From assembly GCA_037176705.1 (NCBI GenBank), contig JBAWUJ010000074.1, forward strand, positions 124,001-188,000: DNA of 64,000 bases. Reading direction: 5' to 3'. Shown here piece by piece: positions 35,926-48,141 of this stretch. A program made the translations under genes and the position numbers. The notes below the pieces were generated by a model. That model made no database searches. It saw only the letters and a program-made list of their open reading frames with translations, and was not told the DNA's origin. The stretch comes from Molossus alvarezi (Eukaryota; Chordata; Mammalia; Chiroptera; Molossidae). Position 1 is the first letter of the stretch, and every line of letters begins with the position of its first letter.

Positions 35926-37215
35926 ACAGTTTACCTTGCTATCACATAGACAAGTCTTCATAGCTTTGAAACCACTTCTAGAAATTTGTTCTAAATCTAG
36001 AAGACTACATGCATAAGGGGACATTTTAAGTAACTTACCAATAATGAAGAAAAATTAATTCACCATCTTTTTATTAATTCTCTCTCTTCCTTGAACCCAG
36101 TGTGAGATTGGAGGGTAGATTACAGAAAATGGCACCAGAAAATGGGCTTTTCTCTGATATTCTACCCACTGTCTTTGGACTTGGGTATGTCAACTCTCTC
36201 CACCCATGTCCAGAGGCCATCCCTTCCCTGGGAAAACTGGCGGCAGACCCTCCTACCATGACCACATTGGTTATAATTCTAGGTGAGGTAGTTCATTCTC
36301 CAGAGGAGAACACCACAGCCTACACTACACTACATTGTTATAGTTTGTTGTGTTTTATGTATTCAATTCAATAAAATAAAAGCAGTGGAAAAATATAATT
36401 AATTAAAGAAAAAACAAATTTAAAAAGAAACCTTGTCAATTTCTTCAGCTCTGTCGAGAGCTGGTCTGAGCATTATAGCAAGGGCATCCTATTGACTAAA
36501 TATGTATCACAATCACCTGTAAGTAAATATGATATGATTATTATCAACCTTTTCTCATAAGTCCCAAAGTAAATTAAATGCTCTAAACACTCAAGCAATT
36601 TGAGCCCATCCAGGGATGAAAAAAACACACAAAACAAACAAACAAACAAACAAGCATAAAAAACAAGTAAATTTGCTTCCTTTCCAATAGCTGATATTTA
36701 TTACATGAGGGCTTTGAATTTCCATATGTCTACATAATGGATCTTTTTTCTTTTCCTTTATAGTTCACTAAGTTAAAATATCTCTGTTAACAAACAAGTC
36801 ACCAGGCCTTGAGGTCAGTTAGAGCTCACCTCAAAATAAATATCTAGGCAAAGGCTAGAGAATAGAGATGGAGATATGAAGAATACATATTTCCTCTGTC
36901 CCTTAAAAATATAAATAACTGTGTAATTTATACTTTTGTCATAATGTAACAGGAATTTAGTCTTGCAAATGTAGAGTACTGCTGGTTGACATAAGACTCT
37001 TACACAATTTGCGGGGAGAAGCTGCTCAGGACATAGGACAAGAATCAGAAATGCAGAGACTTGGCTGCATTATTATTTACAATAGGGAGAAATTGGGAAC
37101 AAAATATCCAATGGTTAGGTAAATTTTGACAAATGCAAATTATGAAATGTTATAAATTCATTATAAATTTTGAAAAATAATATACCAGATAAAACTAATA
37201 ACATAGAGATAGTTT
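35926..37215. other. AT-rich non-coding stretch
   Basis: No gene recognised. An (AAAC)n run lies at about 36,630-36,653, and a decayed L1-like piece at about 37,075-37,200. Confidence 0.4.
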
Positions 37216-37219
37216 CTAA

Positions 37220-38838
37220 AAGCTAATATCATTAATATGTCCATACTAGACAAAGCAACCTATAGATTCAATGCAATTCCCATTAAAATACCAATGACAT
37301 ACATCACAGAAGTAGAACAAACACTTCAAAAGTTTATATGGAACCAAAAAAGACCTCAAATAGCTACAACAATCTTGAAAAAGAAGAACAAAGTTATAGG
37401 GATCACAATACCAGACTTCAGGTTATACTACAAAGCCACTCTAATCAAAACAACCATGTACTGGCACAAGAACAGGCAGAGAGATCAATGGAACATAATG
37501 GAGAACCCAGAAATATGCTCAATTACTATTTGACAAAGGTGGCAAGATCATACAGTGGAGTAAAGACAGCCACTTTAATAAGTGGTGTTAGGAAAATGGA
37601 CAGGTACATGCAAAAAAATGAAACTAGATCATCGACTTACACCATACACAAGAATAATCTCAAAGTGGATAACAGATTTAAATGTGCCTCATGAATCCAC
37701 AGAAATCCCAGAAGTACAAGTGGGCAAAAAATTTCAGACATCATTTGCAGCAGAATTTTTGCTGATACATCACCTAAAGCAATGGAAACAAAGGATAAAA
37801 TGAGCACATGGGACTACATCAAATTCAAAATCTTCTGCAGAGCAAAATAAAGGAACACTGCAATGGAAAGGCAACCTACTCGATGGTAGAGCATAATTAC
37901 CAAGGATACATCAGATAATGAGTTAATTTCCAATATGGTTAGAGTGCTTATATGGCTCAGAAAAATGAAGACAAAAAAAAAATTAGAAATTGGTCAAAAA
38001 GCAAAATAGAAACCTCTCCAAACAAGACTTACAATTCACCAAGAGACATATGATGAAATGCTCAACATCAACAATCATCAGAGAGATGCAAATTAAAACA
38101 ACAATGAGGTATCATCTCACATATGTCAGAATGGCTGCCATCAACAAATCATCAAACAACAAGTGACGACAAGGGTGTGGTGAAAAGGGGACTCTAGTAC
38201 ACTGCTGGTGGGAATGCAGACTGGTGAAGCCACTATGGAAAACAGTATGGTGTTACCTCAAAAAATTAAAAATTGAGCTTCCATTTGATCCAGTGATCCC
38301 ACTTCTAGGAATATACCCTATGAAGCCTGAAACACCAATCAGAAAAAATACGTGTACACTAATGTCATAGCAGTGCTATTTACAATAGCTAAGATCTGGA
38401 AACAGCCCAAAAATCCATGAGCAGAAAAATGGATAAAAGAAATCTCTTGTACCTGTACACAATGGAGTACTATGAAGCTGTAAGAAAGAAAGAAAGATGA
38501 CATGTGGGGACCTGTAAAGTATTATCGTAAGTGAAACAAGCCAAGCAGAAAGAAACAAATATCACATGATCTCACTTATTTGTGGAATATAATGAACATA
38601 ACAGTCTGAGGAATGGGGTAGTCCCAGATATGTGGAAGTGGGGAAAAGATTGACAATCCCCAGTAGTTTGGGTTGGGGATAGGATAAACAACAGAACTTA
38701 TGTGGATGTATGAATGAACAATGGACCTGGACAGCACAGCTGCGGTACAACTGGGAGGAAGGAGAGAGGGTATCAGTAGGGGGAAGAAAAAGAAATATCT
38801 GTAACAAAAATAAATAAAGTAATTGATTGAATTTAAAA
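37220..38838 (+). mobile_element. 5'-truncated LINE-1, decayed
   Basis: It carries ORF2 from '[11 protein letters not shown]' (within 37,237-37,533) through the Cys-rich region to the 3' UTR and an A-rich end at about 38,838. The frame is broken repeatedly, so only short open pieces remain (98 and 118 residues). It is the same general L1 type as at 29.5 and 42.4 kb but clearly older than the former. Confidence 0.92.
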
Positions 38839-39539
38839 AAATGATTACACTAGTGAGGAAAATGAGAGGAGTAACCTAGCAAATGATATGGCTTCATGTA
38901 CAGAACAGCCTGGCTGGGCATCCTAGGGCCTTTTCCACATGCCTTCAACATTGATCTTGACATGTGCACTCTGCTCTCTGTAGCCAAACAATTAGTGCTC
39001 ATGGTCCTTTGTACCTATTTACTCTGGAGGGGTATCCTGCACATCTTGACCGGGGTCTCTACACATGATTTGGAGTTAGAATTCCCACCATTTTTTGAAA
39101 TCATGGCAGGAATTATTATGCTGCTGAGTTCTTGCTTTCCTGCAGGTTGTGGCCAGTGGGAAGCCCACAGATGACAACTGGAGGGACAAGAGTAGTGGTT
39201 GTTCTGTATAATCACTGTCCTTGTCCTCCTCCTTCCCTAAGCTCTCTGAGACACAGTGCCTGGTGTACAGCCCTTCACACACATCTGTTTGCCACTCTGG
39301 GGATATGTAACTGTTCTTCCCCATCCCCAGGCTTGAACCAGAGTTTAGGCCTGCCCAGTGCTGCCAGCTCCGGTGCTACCCCTTCCCCTGCCAGCATCCT
39401 AACTACCACATGACAGACTCACTGCAGCACAAGAGCCCATCACAGACATCACTGCACATGAACACCGTTAGGAAACTTAAATTCACCTGCTATATATGAC
39501 ACAATGATGACACGGGTCCAACTCAAAGGCCATCACATG

Positions 39540-39860
39540 TAAGAAGGTAATCATTCATCCTTGTGCTTGACTCACTGTGTGCCAGATGCCACTTGAGGAA
39601 GGCAGCAAACTCCAGTGCAGGCTTGCCAGTCAGTATGCAAGAGTGCTGGTGGTAGGTGTGTTGTTACACAGCAGGGGGTTGCAAAGGCCTGGGTGTATGT
39701 CCTAAGGTAAAAACACCATCACCCTGCATCAGGCTATCATACAGAAGGAACAGAGTTCAACCTGTGTCCCCAGATCAATGCCTTGTTCACAGTGAGTAGC
39801 ACAACCTCCCAGGGTCAAGCAAGATTTCTGAGGTCATAGTGCTCAGCTTATGTTTCTGAA
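39540..39860 (+). repeat. Old direct duplication, copy 1
   Basis: 'ttacacagca', 'cctgggtgtatgtcc', 'caacctgtgtc' and 'gtgagtagcacaac' recur in the same order and spacing at 41,215-41,530. By eye about two thirds of positions agree. It lies just upstream of the TSPY-like 3' end and may be part of the same ancestral unit. Confidence 0.5.
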
Positions 39861-39924
39861 AAGGCAGTGTTGGAGGTTTCAGTTACATGGACTGAAACTA
39901 GGGTCAGTCCTACTGTGCCCTGTA

Positions 39925-40205
39925 TTCTGTTCAAAATCATAAGCAAAGACTTGTGACCTCACCTCTGTGGCACTACCTTAGGGATATAACACACAGAAGA
40001 AGGAGCTGGGAGGCAGACATGTTGCTGAGATGCCTGTGTTCTAGGTTTTGAAAGGTGAGTAGCTGTCCCAAAGAAACGTGTCCAAAGCCATTGTGATTCA
40101 TGACACTGGAGTCCCCTGTAAGGTACCTTAGGGATCCAGGGAGTGGCTGTGAGGTCTGAGAAAAAAACACTGCAAAACCTTAGTGCCCACAGAGTAGTAG
40201 CAGGA
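39925..40205 (+). pseudogene. Decayed TSPY-like 3' end (last exon)
   Basis: In frame around 39,930-40,020 one reads 'FKIISKDL', a stop, 'PHL', and then 'EEGAGRQ', matching the family pattern 'IAEI..DLW.NPLQYY..' and the E-G-rich tail of the NAP-type protein. From 'gagctgggaggcag' to 'ccttagtgcccacagagta' the sequence is collinear with the reverse strand at 47,968-48,167, at almost equal spacing (about 174 and 176 bp). It is therefore an inverted relative of the pseudogene at 48-50 kb. Earlier exons were not found with confidence. I infer a second TSPY-family copy in opposite orientation. Confidence 0.5.
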
Positions 40206-40562
40206 GAGGAATTTTAAGGCTCGTGGCTTTAGGGGAGGGCCGGGGGCACTGGGCAAGCAACATGGTTCTGCACCCTATCCTGAGAGAGCATTTTTGGGGC
40301 CCTCAGCAGTTCTGAGGACTCTTGCTACTGCAGGCACTTTACCATTTCTTGCCTTATCCTTTTCTAGTGTTCTAATTGAAGCTTCTTTCCTGCTGAAAAT
40401 CACTCATCACTGTGATTTAACCCAAGCACACAATGCATCAGGCTCTCAAGTAGAACACTTGTGGAGGAGAAGCAAACAAGTCAAGAAGGGCAAGGGGTTA
40501 AGCCTGGACACCATGATTCCGAGGTCACTGAACACATCTTTGTGTGCATGCCAGTCTGTTAG

Positions 40563-40578
40563 TGTGCATGCGTGCGTG

Positions 40579-40614
<36 letters not shown>
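40563..40614. repeat. (TG)n microsatellite
   Basis: A 'gcatgcgtgcgtgcatg' lead-in followed by about seventeen uninterrupted TG units. Confidence 0.95.
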
Positions 40615-40615
<1 letters not shown>

Positions 40616-41214
40616 TAGGAACACTTGAGATTAAATACTGGGCAGGGGAGAACATCAACTATGAACAGGTAGGAGAGCCTGAAGGTTGGTGGAGTGTGTG
40701 CCTTTGCTGACGTGGCTGAAAGATTCCAGATTGTCCATTTGCACAAGAAGAAACAATCACCTGATGAAGACTCAGAGAGAATATGCCAAGTACCTGGAGT
40801 GTGACTGAAAGGATCATACAGAAGCTTACCAGGAGTTTCCGTGTGTAAGCTGTTTGTAGCTGGCCAATATAGCTGTATTGAGTAAATGGCCTCACTCAGG
40901 CTGTTGAAAGATCATCTGGAATTCACCCTGCCCAGCAGAGGGGGAGGAAATTGAAAGAGGAGATGGGGTTCAAGGAGTCCTTTGGCTTTTGTTCCTTCTT
41001 TCAGGATAATGTACAGGAGGAGAAGGAAAGTACTAAACTAATGTTTGATGACCAGGCTTGTATTTTGGTCAGGTGATAGACTGTGTGCAAACCTGGAGAA
41101 CAGGAGCCTGATGGAAGCTTGTGAAACATAAGTTTTTTCTTCCTTGGGCTTGAGCAATTTCTCTTATGTCCATGTTCTCATGTACCTGCCATGGGCATGA
41201 CAAAAGAGAGATGT

Positions 41215-41530
41215 TTTTTCAGGTAGGCATGATTGCTAAAGGCCCAGGCAGTGTTGTGTCAAGAAGAAAACTTTACAGGGAGAGTCAACCTTCCTCTGTG
41301 GTGCCAGCTTGCAAGGAAGTGTGCAGAACTACTTATTCAGAGGGCTGTTTTTACACAGCAAAGAGGGTGTGCAGTCCTGGGTGAATGTCGGCAGGTATGC
41401 AGTGCAGCAGTCTTCATCTGTGAGTCAAACACAAAGGACAAAGGCTAACCTGTGTCAAAGCAATGAAGACTTGGACACAATGAGTAGCGTAACACCCATG
41501 AGAGTTTCAAGTGTACAGGAAACTGCTAAA
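41215..41530 (+). repeat. Old direct duplication, copy 2
   Basis: The second copy of the unit at 39,540-39,860. The 189-residue open frame downstream (41,595-42,164) ends in 'NRPQSFYYVIDISQEKG', which faintly recalls a TSPY-type 'NPLQYY' tail, but I cannot support a gene. Confidence 0.45.
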
Positions 41531-42359
41531 GAACATAGTTTATTTGCCTGTCGAGCAAGGGTGAAAAGTCTTCACCAGAATCAGATAGTGCTCAGTGGGC
41601 ATCACCCCACACAGCCCTACCCTGAGGGGAGGCTGCCTCCTTCTCACCAGAAGCCCAGAATCCCTGGGGAAGGCCATCCTCTCTCCATACCGCTGCCCTT
41701 CCTGTAAAATCTGCTGTTCACACTACATCTACCCATCGTTTCCCAGTCCAGTAGTTTCCCACCTCACTCTGCCCCTGGTCCTCAGTGACCCTGGGAGACA
41801 GAGAGGGCGAGTGTCCTGGGCATTAGAGCCTCTCCCGGAACATCTGGTAGCTGAGGTCCAAGGTACAGCCATGGGCAGGCTGTGCCGGGATGACCCCGAT
41901 CCTCCATCCTGGGAGAGTGAAAAGCTCAGGGAGCTGGGACACAGAAAAGACTTCTGCTTCCTCTTGTTTCCCTCCTTTGCTCTGCCTTTGGTTTCTGTGC
42001 TCTTTGCGGTATGCCCTTTCCCCCGTGTCCCTTACCCCTGCCCCACTGGTGGTGGGGTCAGTGACAGCCAGAAAGTGTCTCCAGTGCAGGAAAGAGTTGA
42101 TCTGTGTGCTAATAGGCCCCAGTCCTTTTACTATGTCATTGATATTTCCCAGGAGAAGGGTTGAGAGAGATCCACCCAGAGGACTGAAAGAAATCAGATG
42201 CAAGAGTGAAACCTCTTTGCTCCAACTAGCTGATCCACATGGCCAAGGACAGAACAGCTTCATTACGAAGACTTGCTCAGTAATAGAAACACCTCTCCCT
42301 TCAGCCATGGACATCTGTTCTGGTGAAAAAAGAAACTCAAACGCTGTGGTCCAACCTCT

Positions 42360-42373
42360 TGTATGATCCATTC
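42360..42373. repeat. Target-site duplication, right (3') side of the U6-L1 insertion
   Basis: 'tgtatgatccattc' matches 'tgtatgatcttttc' at 47,140-47,153 at 12 of 14 positions; the first nine are identical. The pair brackets the whole U6 plus L1 block. Confidence 0.8.
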
Positions 42374-42613
42374 TTTTTTTTTATTAATTAATATTGGTTA
42401 CAGATGTTTCTCCTTTTTCCCCCACTGATTCCCCCCTCCCCCTCCCTCCCTGCCCTTTCCCCAGATTGTTGTCCATGTCCACTGTTCATGCATACATACA
42501 TATAAGTTCTGTGGTTTATCTCTCCCCCACCACCTTCCTCTTTAGGGGATTTTCAGTCTGTTCCCCGCTTCCACATCTCTGGGACTACCCCATTCCTCAG
42601 ACTGTTATGTTCA

Positions 42614-45600
42614 TTATATTCCACAAATAAGTGAGATCATATGAAACTTGTCTTTCTCTGTTTGGCTTGTTTCACTTAAGCTGATACTTTCAGGGTCCCT
42701 CCATGTATCACAAATGATAAGAGATCTTTCTTTCTTACATTTGCGTAGTACTCCATTGTGTATATGTACCACAGCTTTTTGATCCATTGGTCTACTGATG
42801 GACACTTGGGCTGTTTCCAGATCTTAGCGATTATAAATAGTGCTGCTACAAACATGGGGGTACATATATTCTTTCTGACCGGTGTTTTATGCTTCTTAGG
42901 GTATATTCCTAGAAGTGGGATCACTGGGTCAAATGGAATATTAATTTTTAATTTTTTGAGGTAATACCATATTGTTTTCCATAGTGGCTTCACCAGTCTG
43001 CATTCCCACCAGCAGTGTACTAGAGTCCCCTTTTCTCCACACCCTCGCCAACACTTGTTGTTTGATGATTTATTGATGGTGGTCATTATGACAGGTGTGA
43101 GGTGATACCTCATTATTGTTTTAGTTTGCATCTCTCTGGTGATTAGTGATGATAAGCATTTCCTCATATGTTTCTTAGCCATTTGTATGTCCTGTTTGGA
43201 GAGGTGTCTATTCAGTTCCTCTGCCCATTTGTTAATTGGATTTTTTGTCTTCCTTTTGTGGAGTTGTATGAGCACTCTATATGTATTGGAAATTAATCCC
43301 TTATCTGATATATCATTGGCAATTATGCTCTCCCATACAGTGGGTAGCCTTTCCATTTTGATGATTGTATCTTTCGCTGTGCAGAAGCTTTTGAGTTTGA
43401 TGTAGTCCCATGTGTTCATTTTCTCCTTTGTTTCTATTGCCTTAGGTGATGTGTCAGTAATAATTCTGCTGCGTATGATGTCTGAAATTTTGTTGCCTAC
43501 AGTCTCTTCTAGAATTTTTATGGAATCATGAGTTACATTTAAGTCTTTTATTCATTTTGAGTTTATTCCCATGTAGGGTGTAAGTTGATGGTCTAGTTTC
43601 ATTTTTCTGCAAGTAGCTGTCCAATTTTCCCAGCATCATTTATTAAAGAGGCTGTCCTTACTCCACTGTATGCTTTTGCCACCTTTGTCAAATATTAATT
43701 GAGCATATTGCCTTGGGTCATTTCTGGGTTCTCTGTTCTGTTCCAGTGGTCTATATACCTGATCTTGTGCCAGTACCAGGCTGTTTTGATTAGAGTGGCT
43801 TTGTAGTATAACCTGAAATCTAGTATTGTGATCCCTCCAACTTTGTTCTTCCTTTTCAAGATTGCTGTGGCTATTCGAGGCCTTTTTTGATTCCATATGA
43901 ACTTTTGAAGTAATTGTTCTATTTCTGTGAAGTATGCCATTGGTATTTTGATGGGGATTGCGTTGAATTTATATATTGCTTTGGGTAATATGGACACTTT
44001 AATGATGTTAATTCTCCCAATCCATGAACAGGGTAAGTGCTTCCACTTTTTATATCTTCCTCTATTTCTTTTTTCAATGATCTGTAGTTTTCTGCAAATA
44101 GGTCCTTTATTTTGTTAGTTAAGTTTATTCCTAGGTATCTTAATTTTTTTTGCCGCAATGGTAAATGGGATTGTTTTCTTAGTTTCTCTTTCTGTGAGTT
44201 CATCATTGGTGTATAAGAATGCCATTGATTTCTTGACATTAATTTTGTATCCTGCTATTTGCCAAATTCATTTATTAAGTCTAGTAAACTTTTGGTGGAG
44301 TCTTTGGGGTTTTCTATGTATAGTATGATGTCATCTGCAAATAATGACAATTTCACTTCCTCCTTTCCAATTTAGATTGCTTTTATTTTTTCTTCCAGTC
44401 TGATTGCTGTGGCTAAGACTTCCAGTACTATGTTAAATAGGAGTGGCGAAAGTGGGCATTCTTGCCTTGTTCCTATTCTTAAGGGAAATGCTTTTATTTA
44501 TTGACCATTGAGTATGATGTTGGCTGTAGGTCTTTCATATATGGGCTTTATTATGTCTAGATATGATCCCTCTATTCCTACACTGCTGAGCATTTTTATC
44601 AGAAATGGATGCTGGATTTTGTCAAAGGCTTTTTCATCATCTATTGATATTATCATGTGGTTTTTATTCTTCATTTTATTTACGTGGTGTATCACATTTA
44701 TAGATTTGCGAATATTGTACCAGCCTTGCATCCCTGGGATGAATCCCACTTGGTCATGGTGGATAATTTTTTTGGTGTATTGCTGGATCCGATTTGCTAG
44801 TATTTTGTTCAGGATTTTGGCATCTATGTTCATCAGGGATATTGGCCTGTAGTTTTCTTTCTTTGTTGTGTCTTTTTCTGGTTTTGGAATTAAAATTATG
44901 CTGGCTTCATAAAACGAGTTTGGAAGTCTTCCTTTTTCTTGAATTTTTTTAAATAGTTTGAGGAGAATGAGTATTAGTTCTTCTTTGAATGTTCGGTAAA
45001 ACTCCCAAGTGAAGCCATATGGGACTGGGCTTATTTTGCTGGGAGAGTCTTGATTACATCTTCAATTTCTTCTGTTGTTATTGGTCTGTTCAAGTTTTCT
45101 ATCTCTTCCTGATCCAGTTTTGGGAGACTATGTGTTTCTAGAAATTTGTCCATTTTGCTTAGATTGTCGAATCTGTTGCCATATAATTGTTCATGGTAGT
45201 TGTTAACGATCTTTTGTATTTCTGTGGTGTCAGTTGTTATCTCTCCTCTTTCATTTCTGATTTTGTGTATTTGGGTTCTGTCTCTTTGTTTCTTGGTGAG
45301 TCTAGCTAAGGGTCCTCAATCTTGTTTATCTTTTCGAAAAACCAGCTCTTTGTTTTATTGATCCTTTGAATTGTTTTTTTGGTCTCTATGTCATTTATTT
45401 CTACTCTGATCCTTATTATTTCCTTCCTTGTACTTGCTCTGGGGTTTTCTTTTTGTTTGCTCTCTAGTTCTATAAGTTGTGAGGTTAGATAGTCTATTAG
45501 AGATTTTTCTTCTTTTTTGAGGTAGGCCTGTAGTGCTATGAACTTCCCTCTCAGAACTGCTTTCACTGCATCCCATAGATTTTGTGTTGTTGTGTCTTCA

Positions 45601-46433
45601 TTTTCATTGGTTTCCAGGAAGTTTTTGATTTCTTCCTTGATCTCCTTGTTGACCCATTCATTGTTTAATAACATGCCATTTAGCTTCCATGTGTTCAAAT
45701 ATCTTTGTATGTTCTTCTTGCAATTGATTTCTAGTTTCATGCCATTGTGGTCTGAGAAGATTCTTGATATAATTTCAATCTTCTTGAACTTGTAGAGACT
45801 TAGTTTGTGCCCTAACATGTGGTCTATCTTTCAGAATGTTCCTTGTACACTTGAGAAGAATGTGAATTCTGTAGTTTTGGGGTGTAGTTCTCTGTAGATA
45901 TCTATTAAATCCATTTGGTCTAGTGCTTTATTTAGAGTTTCTGTTTCCTTGCTAATTTTTTGTCCAGAGGATCTATCCAGTGATGTGAGCGGGGTGTTGA
46001 AGTCTCCTGCTATGATTGTATTGCTATCGATTCCTTCTTTAAAGTCCTCCAGGAGTTTTTTAATATATTTTTGTGCTCCTATATTGGGTGCATATATGTT
46101 TATCAAGGTTATATCTTCCTGTTGGATAGATCCTTTCAATATTACATAGTGACGTTCTTTGTCTCTAATTATGGCCTTCATTCTAAATCTATTTTATCAG
46201 ATATAAGTATTGTTACCCCAGCTGTTTTTTTCTTTTTTGTTTGCTTGAAAGATATTTTTCCATCCCTTCACTTTCAATCTATGTCAGTCTTCTGTTGTGA
46301 GGTGGGTCTCTTGGAAACAACATATAGATGAGTCATTCTTTCTTATCCAATCAGCTACTCTGTGTCTTTTTATGGGAGCATTCAGTCCATTTACATTTAA
46401 GGTGATTATTGATATGTACTTATTTATTGACAT
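42614..46433 (-). pseudogene. LINE-1 ORF2 (broken)
   Basis: The start codon at 46,433 begins 'MSINKYISIITLNVNGLN', the usual N-terminus of the apurinic endonuclease. Endonuclease landmarks follow: 'INIYAPN', 'AGDFNTPL' and 'SDHNG' (catalytic His). The RT core has 'DDEKAFDKI' near 44,640 and an FADD-type active site near 44,330. The Cys-rich C-terminal block lies near 43,030. At least five frame breaks split it into pieces at about 46,181-45,831, 45,818-45,306, 44,833-44,498, 44,239-43,636 and 43,419-42,614. No functional protein is possible. Confidence 0.93.
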
Positions 46434-46478
46434 TTTTGTTTAGTGTGGTTCTATTGTCCTTCCCATTTCTCCTGGTAA

Positions 46479-47032
46479 TTATAGCAGTCCTTTTAACAAT
46501 TCTAGCAGTGCTCTTTTGGTGCTAATGTATTCCCTTAGCCTTTTTTTTTTTTTTTTTTTGAAAAGCTCTTTATTTGACCTTGTATTTTGAATGATAGCCT
46601 TGCTGGGTAGAATAGTCTTGGATTCAGATCCCTGTTTTTCATGACCTTGATTACTTCATGCCATTCCCTTCTAGCCTGTAGTGTTTCTTGTGAAAAGTCA
46701 GCTGAGAGCCTTATGGGGTTTCCTTTGTAGGTAACCTGTTGCTTATCTCTTGCTACTTTTAGGATTCTGTCTTTGTCTTTAATTTTTGGCAGTTTGATTA
46801 CTATGTGTCTTGGTGTGGGCCTGTTTGGGTTCTTCTTACTTCGGGCTCTCTGTGCTTCTTGAACTTGAATGCCTTCTTCCTTCCCCAAATCAGGAAAGTT
46901 TTCTGTCACTATTTCTTTGAATATATTTTCTAGCCATTGCTTATTTTCTTCTTCTTCAGGGACTCCTATGATGCGAATATTATTCCATTTCCAGTTGTCC
47001 CACAGTTCTCTTAAGCTGTCTTCCTGTTTTTT
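46479..47032 (-). pseudogene. LINE-1 ORF1 C-terminal part (frameshifted at an A-run)
   Basis: The sequence encodes the RNA-recognition and C-terminal domains of the L1 RNA-binding protein (landmarks 'NNIRIIGVPEE', 'RPTPRHIVIKLPKIKDK', 'RLSADFSQETLQARREW'). The coiled coil is almost wholly lost by the 5' truncation. An expanded A19 run (T19 at 46,541-46,559) shifts the frame; the expected end 'LREYISTKRALLELLK' follows in another frame and stops at 46,479. The open frame reaching 47,104 continues upstream into U6 sequence and so is a chance fusion. Confidence 0.9.
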
Positions 47033-47139
47033 AAAAATATGGAACGCTTCATGAATTTGCGTGTCATCCTTGTGCAGGGGCCACGCTAATCTTCTCTGTA
47101 TCATTCCAATTTTAGTATATGTGCTGCCGATGTGAGCAC
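47033..47139 (-). pseudogene. U6 snRNA retrocopy, full length, fused to L1
   Basis: On the minus strand all 107 bases of U6 are present, from 'GTGCTC' at 47,139 to the terminal T-run at 47,033. I count about six substitutions against the mammalian sequence, several of CpG type. The spliceosomal core 'ACAGAGA' is intact. There is no recognisable PSE/TATA upstream: the target-site duplication follows at once, so it is a retrocopy and not a Pol III gene. It joins the L1 ORF1 text directly at its 3' end. Confidence 0.95.
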
Positions 47140-47153
47140 TGTATGATCTTTTC
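47140..47153. repeat. Target-site duplication, left (5') side of the U6-L1 insertion
   Basis: It starts immediately after the first base of U6, as expected if U6 and L1 integrated as one cDNA. Confidence 0.8.
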
Positions 47154-48141
47154 TAAGGCATCTGAAGACACCCGTGTCTCCTCCAAATCTACATCTCTGC
47201 ACATTTTCAGGTTCCATGTCATTTTCAGAGCAACACTGTAAGAGCTTTCTCTGGCTTGCTACCATGGCAGCACCTGCTCAGGGTACTCTGCAGTGTTTGA
47301 ATTCAAACAGGTACTTTCCAGCCCCTGATACATCTGCAGGCATTTGCCCCAATTTGGGAATTCCAGGAGTTGCCCATTCAACAGCTTTGTGAGATCGTCT
47401 ACTCAGCACTACTGCATTTTACACAGAATTTTACACAGGCTATTTCTTTCTCTTCCTTTCAACCTGAGTGAAAGACCATTCAGAATCCCTTAGCATGGCT
47501 GGCACAGGGGCATAGTTTAGGGATGGCCTGTCCAAGCTAGCCATATTGCACATTCTGTCCTGTGCACTTCCAAACATGGAGTGCTCCTTGGCACACAAAC
47601 ACAGCCAAATTACACGTGCTCATAAAGGAATCTTCTGACTCTCAGTGTCCTCAGGAATAAAGTGCCCATTCTGAGTCATGTTTTACTTTACTCCCCCAAG
47701 ACTTCTTATTGACCCCCACAACCTGGTCACACTGTCACCATTGTGAGCTTGGCAGAGGCACACTGATGGGAGATGCAAAATGAGGAAGGAGCCTGAATTG
47801 GAAACATGACAATAAATAGGGCACCGGAACGTAGGACCTTGTTCAGATTAGCGGGGAGACCAGGGAAGTGCCAAAAGGACAGAAGTACTACTGCAGAAAT
47901 TTGAAGAATCAACTGGTTCCTTCTCCAAGGGCCCATGAAAGTTTAGGTGCTCAGAGCACCTGAACCTGCTTGTACTCTGTGGGCACTAAGGTCGCCCAGT
48001 TTCCTTTATCCAACCCCCTTCCTGCTCTTTCCTACCCTATGGCACTTTCCCTTTGACTGGAGACTATTTTCCTTCAGTTCTTTAGGAAAGGACATTCACA
48101 GGTGCAACAAACCTCCATGGAGTGCTCAGCACCTGGGCTCC
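47154..48141. other. Unrecognised stretch downstream of the TSPY-like pseudogene
   Basis: It includes the 3' flank of the minus-strand pseudogene (47,968-48,141 shares order with 40,020-40,205). The rest, 47,154-47,960, was not recognised. Confidence 0.4.

Larger units (their letters stand above)
42374..47032 (-). mobile_element. LINE-1, 5' truncated in ORF1, fused to U6 at its 5' end
   Basis: A 4.66-kb L1 on the minus strand: the C-terminal part of ORF1, all of ORF2, a C-rich (G-rich on its own strand) 3' UTR and a short A-tail that appears as a T-run at 42,374-42,383. The 5' end joins the 3' U-run of a U6 copy at 47,033. ORF2 has several frameshifts and stops, so the copy is dead. It sits between the two oppositely oriented TSPY-like pieces. 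Confidence 0.95.

Noticed and set aside
41595..42164. 189-codon open frame, possible gene
   Set aside because: No recognisable domain. The faint TSPY-like ending is too short to support a call.
46535..47104. 189-codon frame fusing U6 sequence to L1 ORF1
   Set aside because: The first 23 or so residues come from U6 RNA sequence. There is no promoter or ATG context, and the L1 ORF1 domain is truncated, so a functional fusion protein is unlikely.
47033..47139. U6 as a functional snRNA gene
   Set aside because: No upstream proximal element or TATA box is present; the target-site duplication starts directly at its first base, and the sequence has several substitutions.
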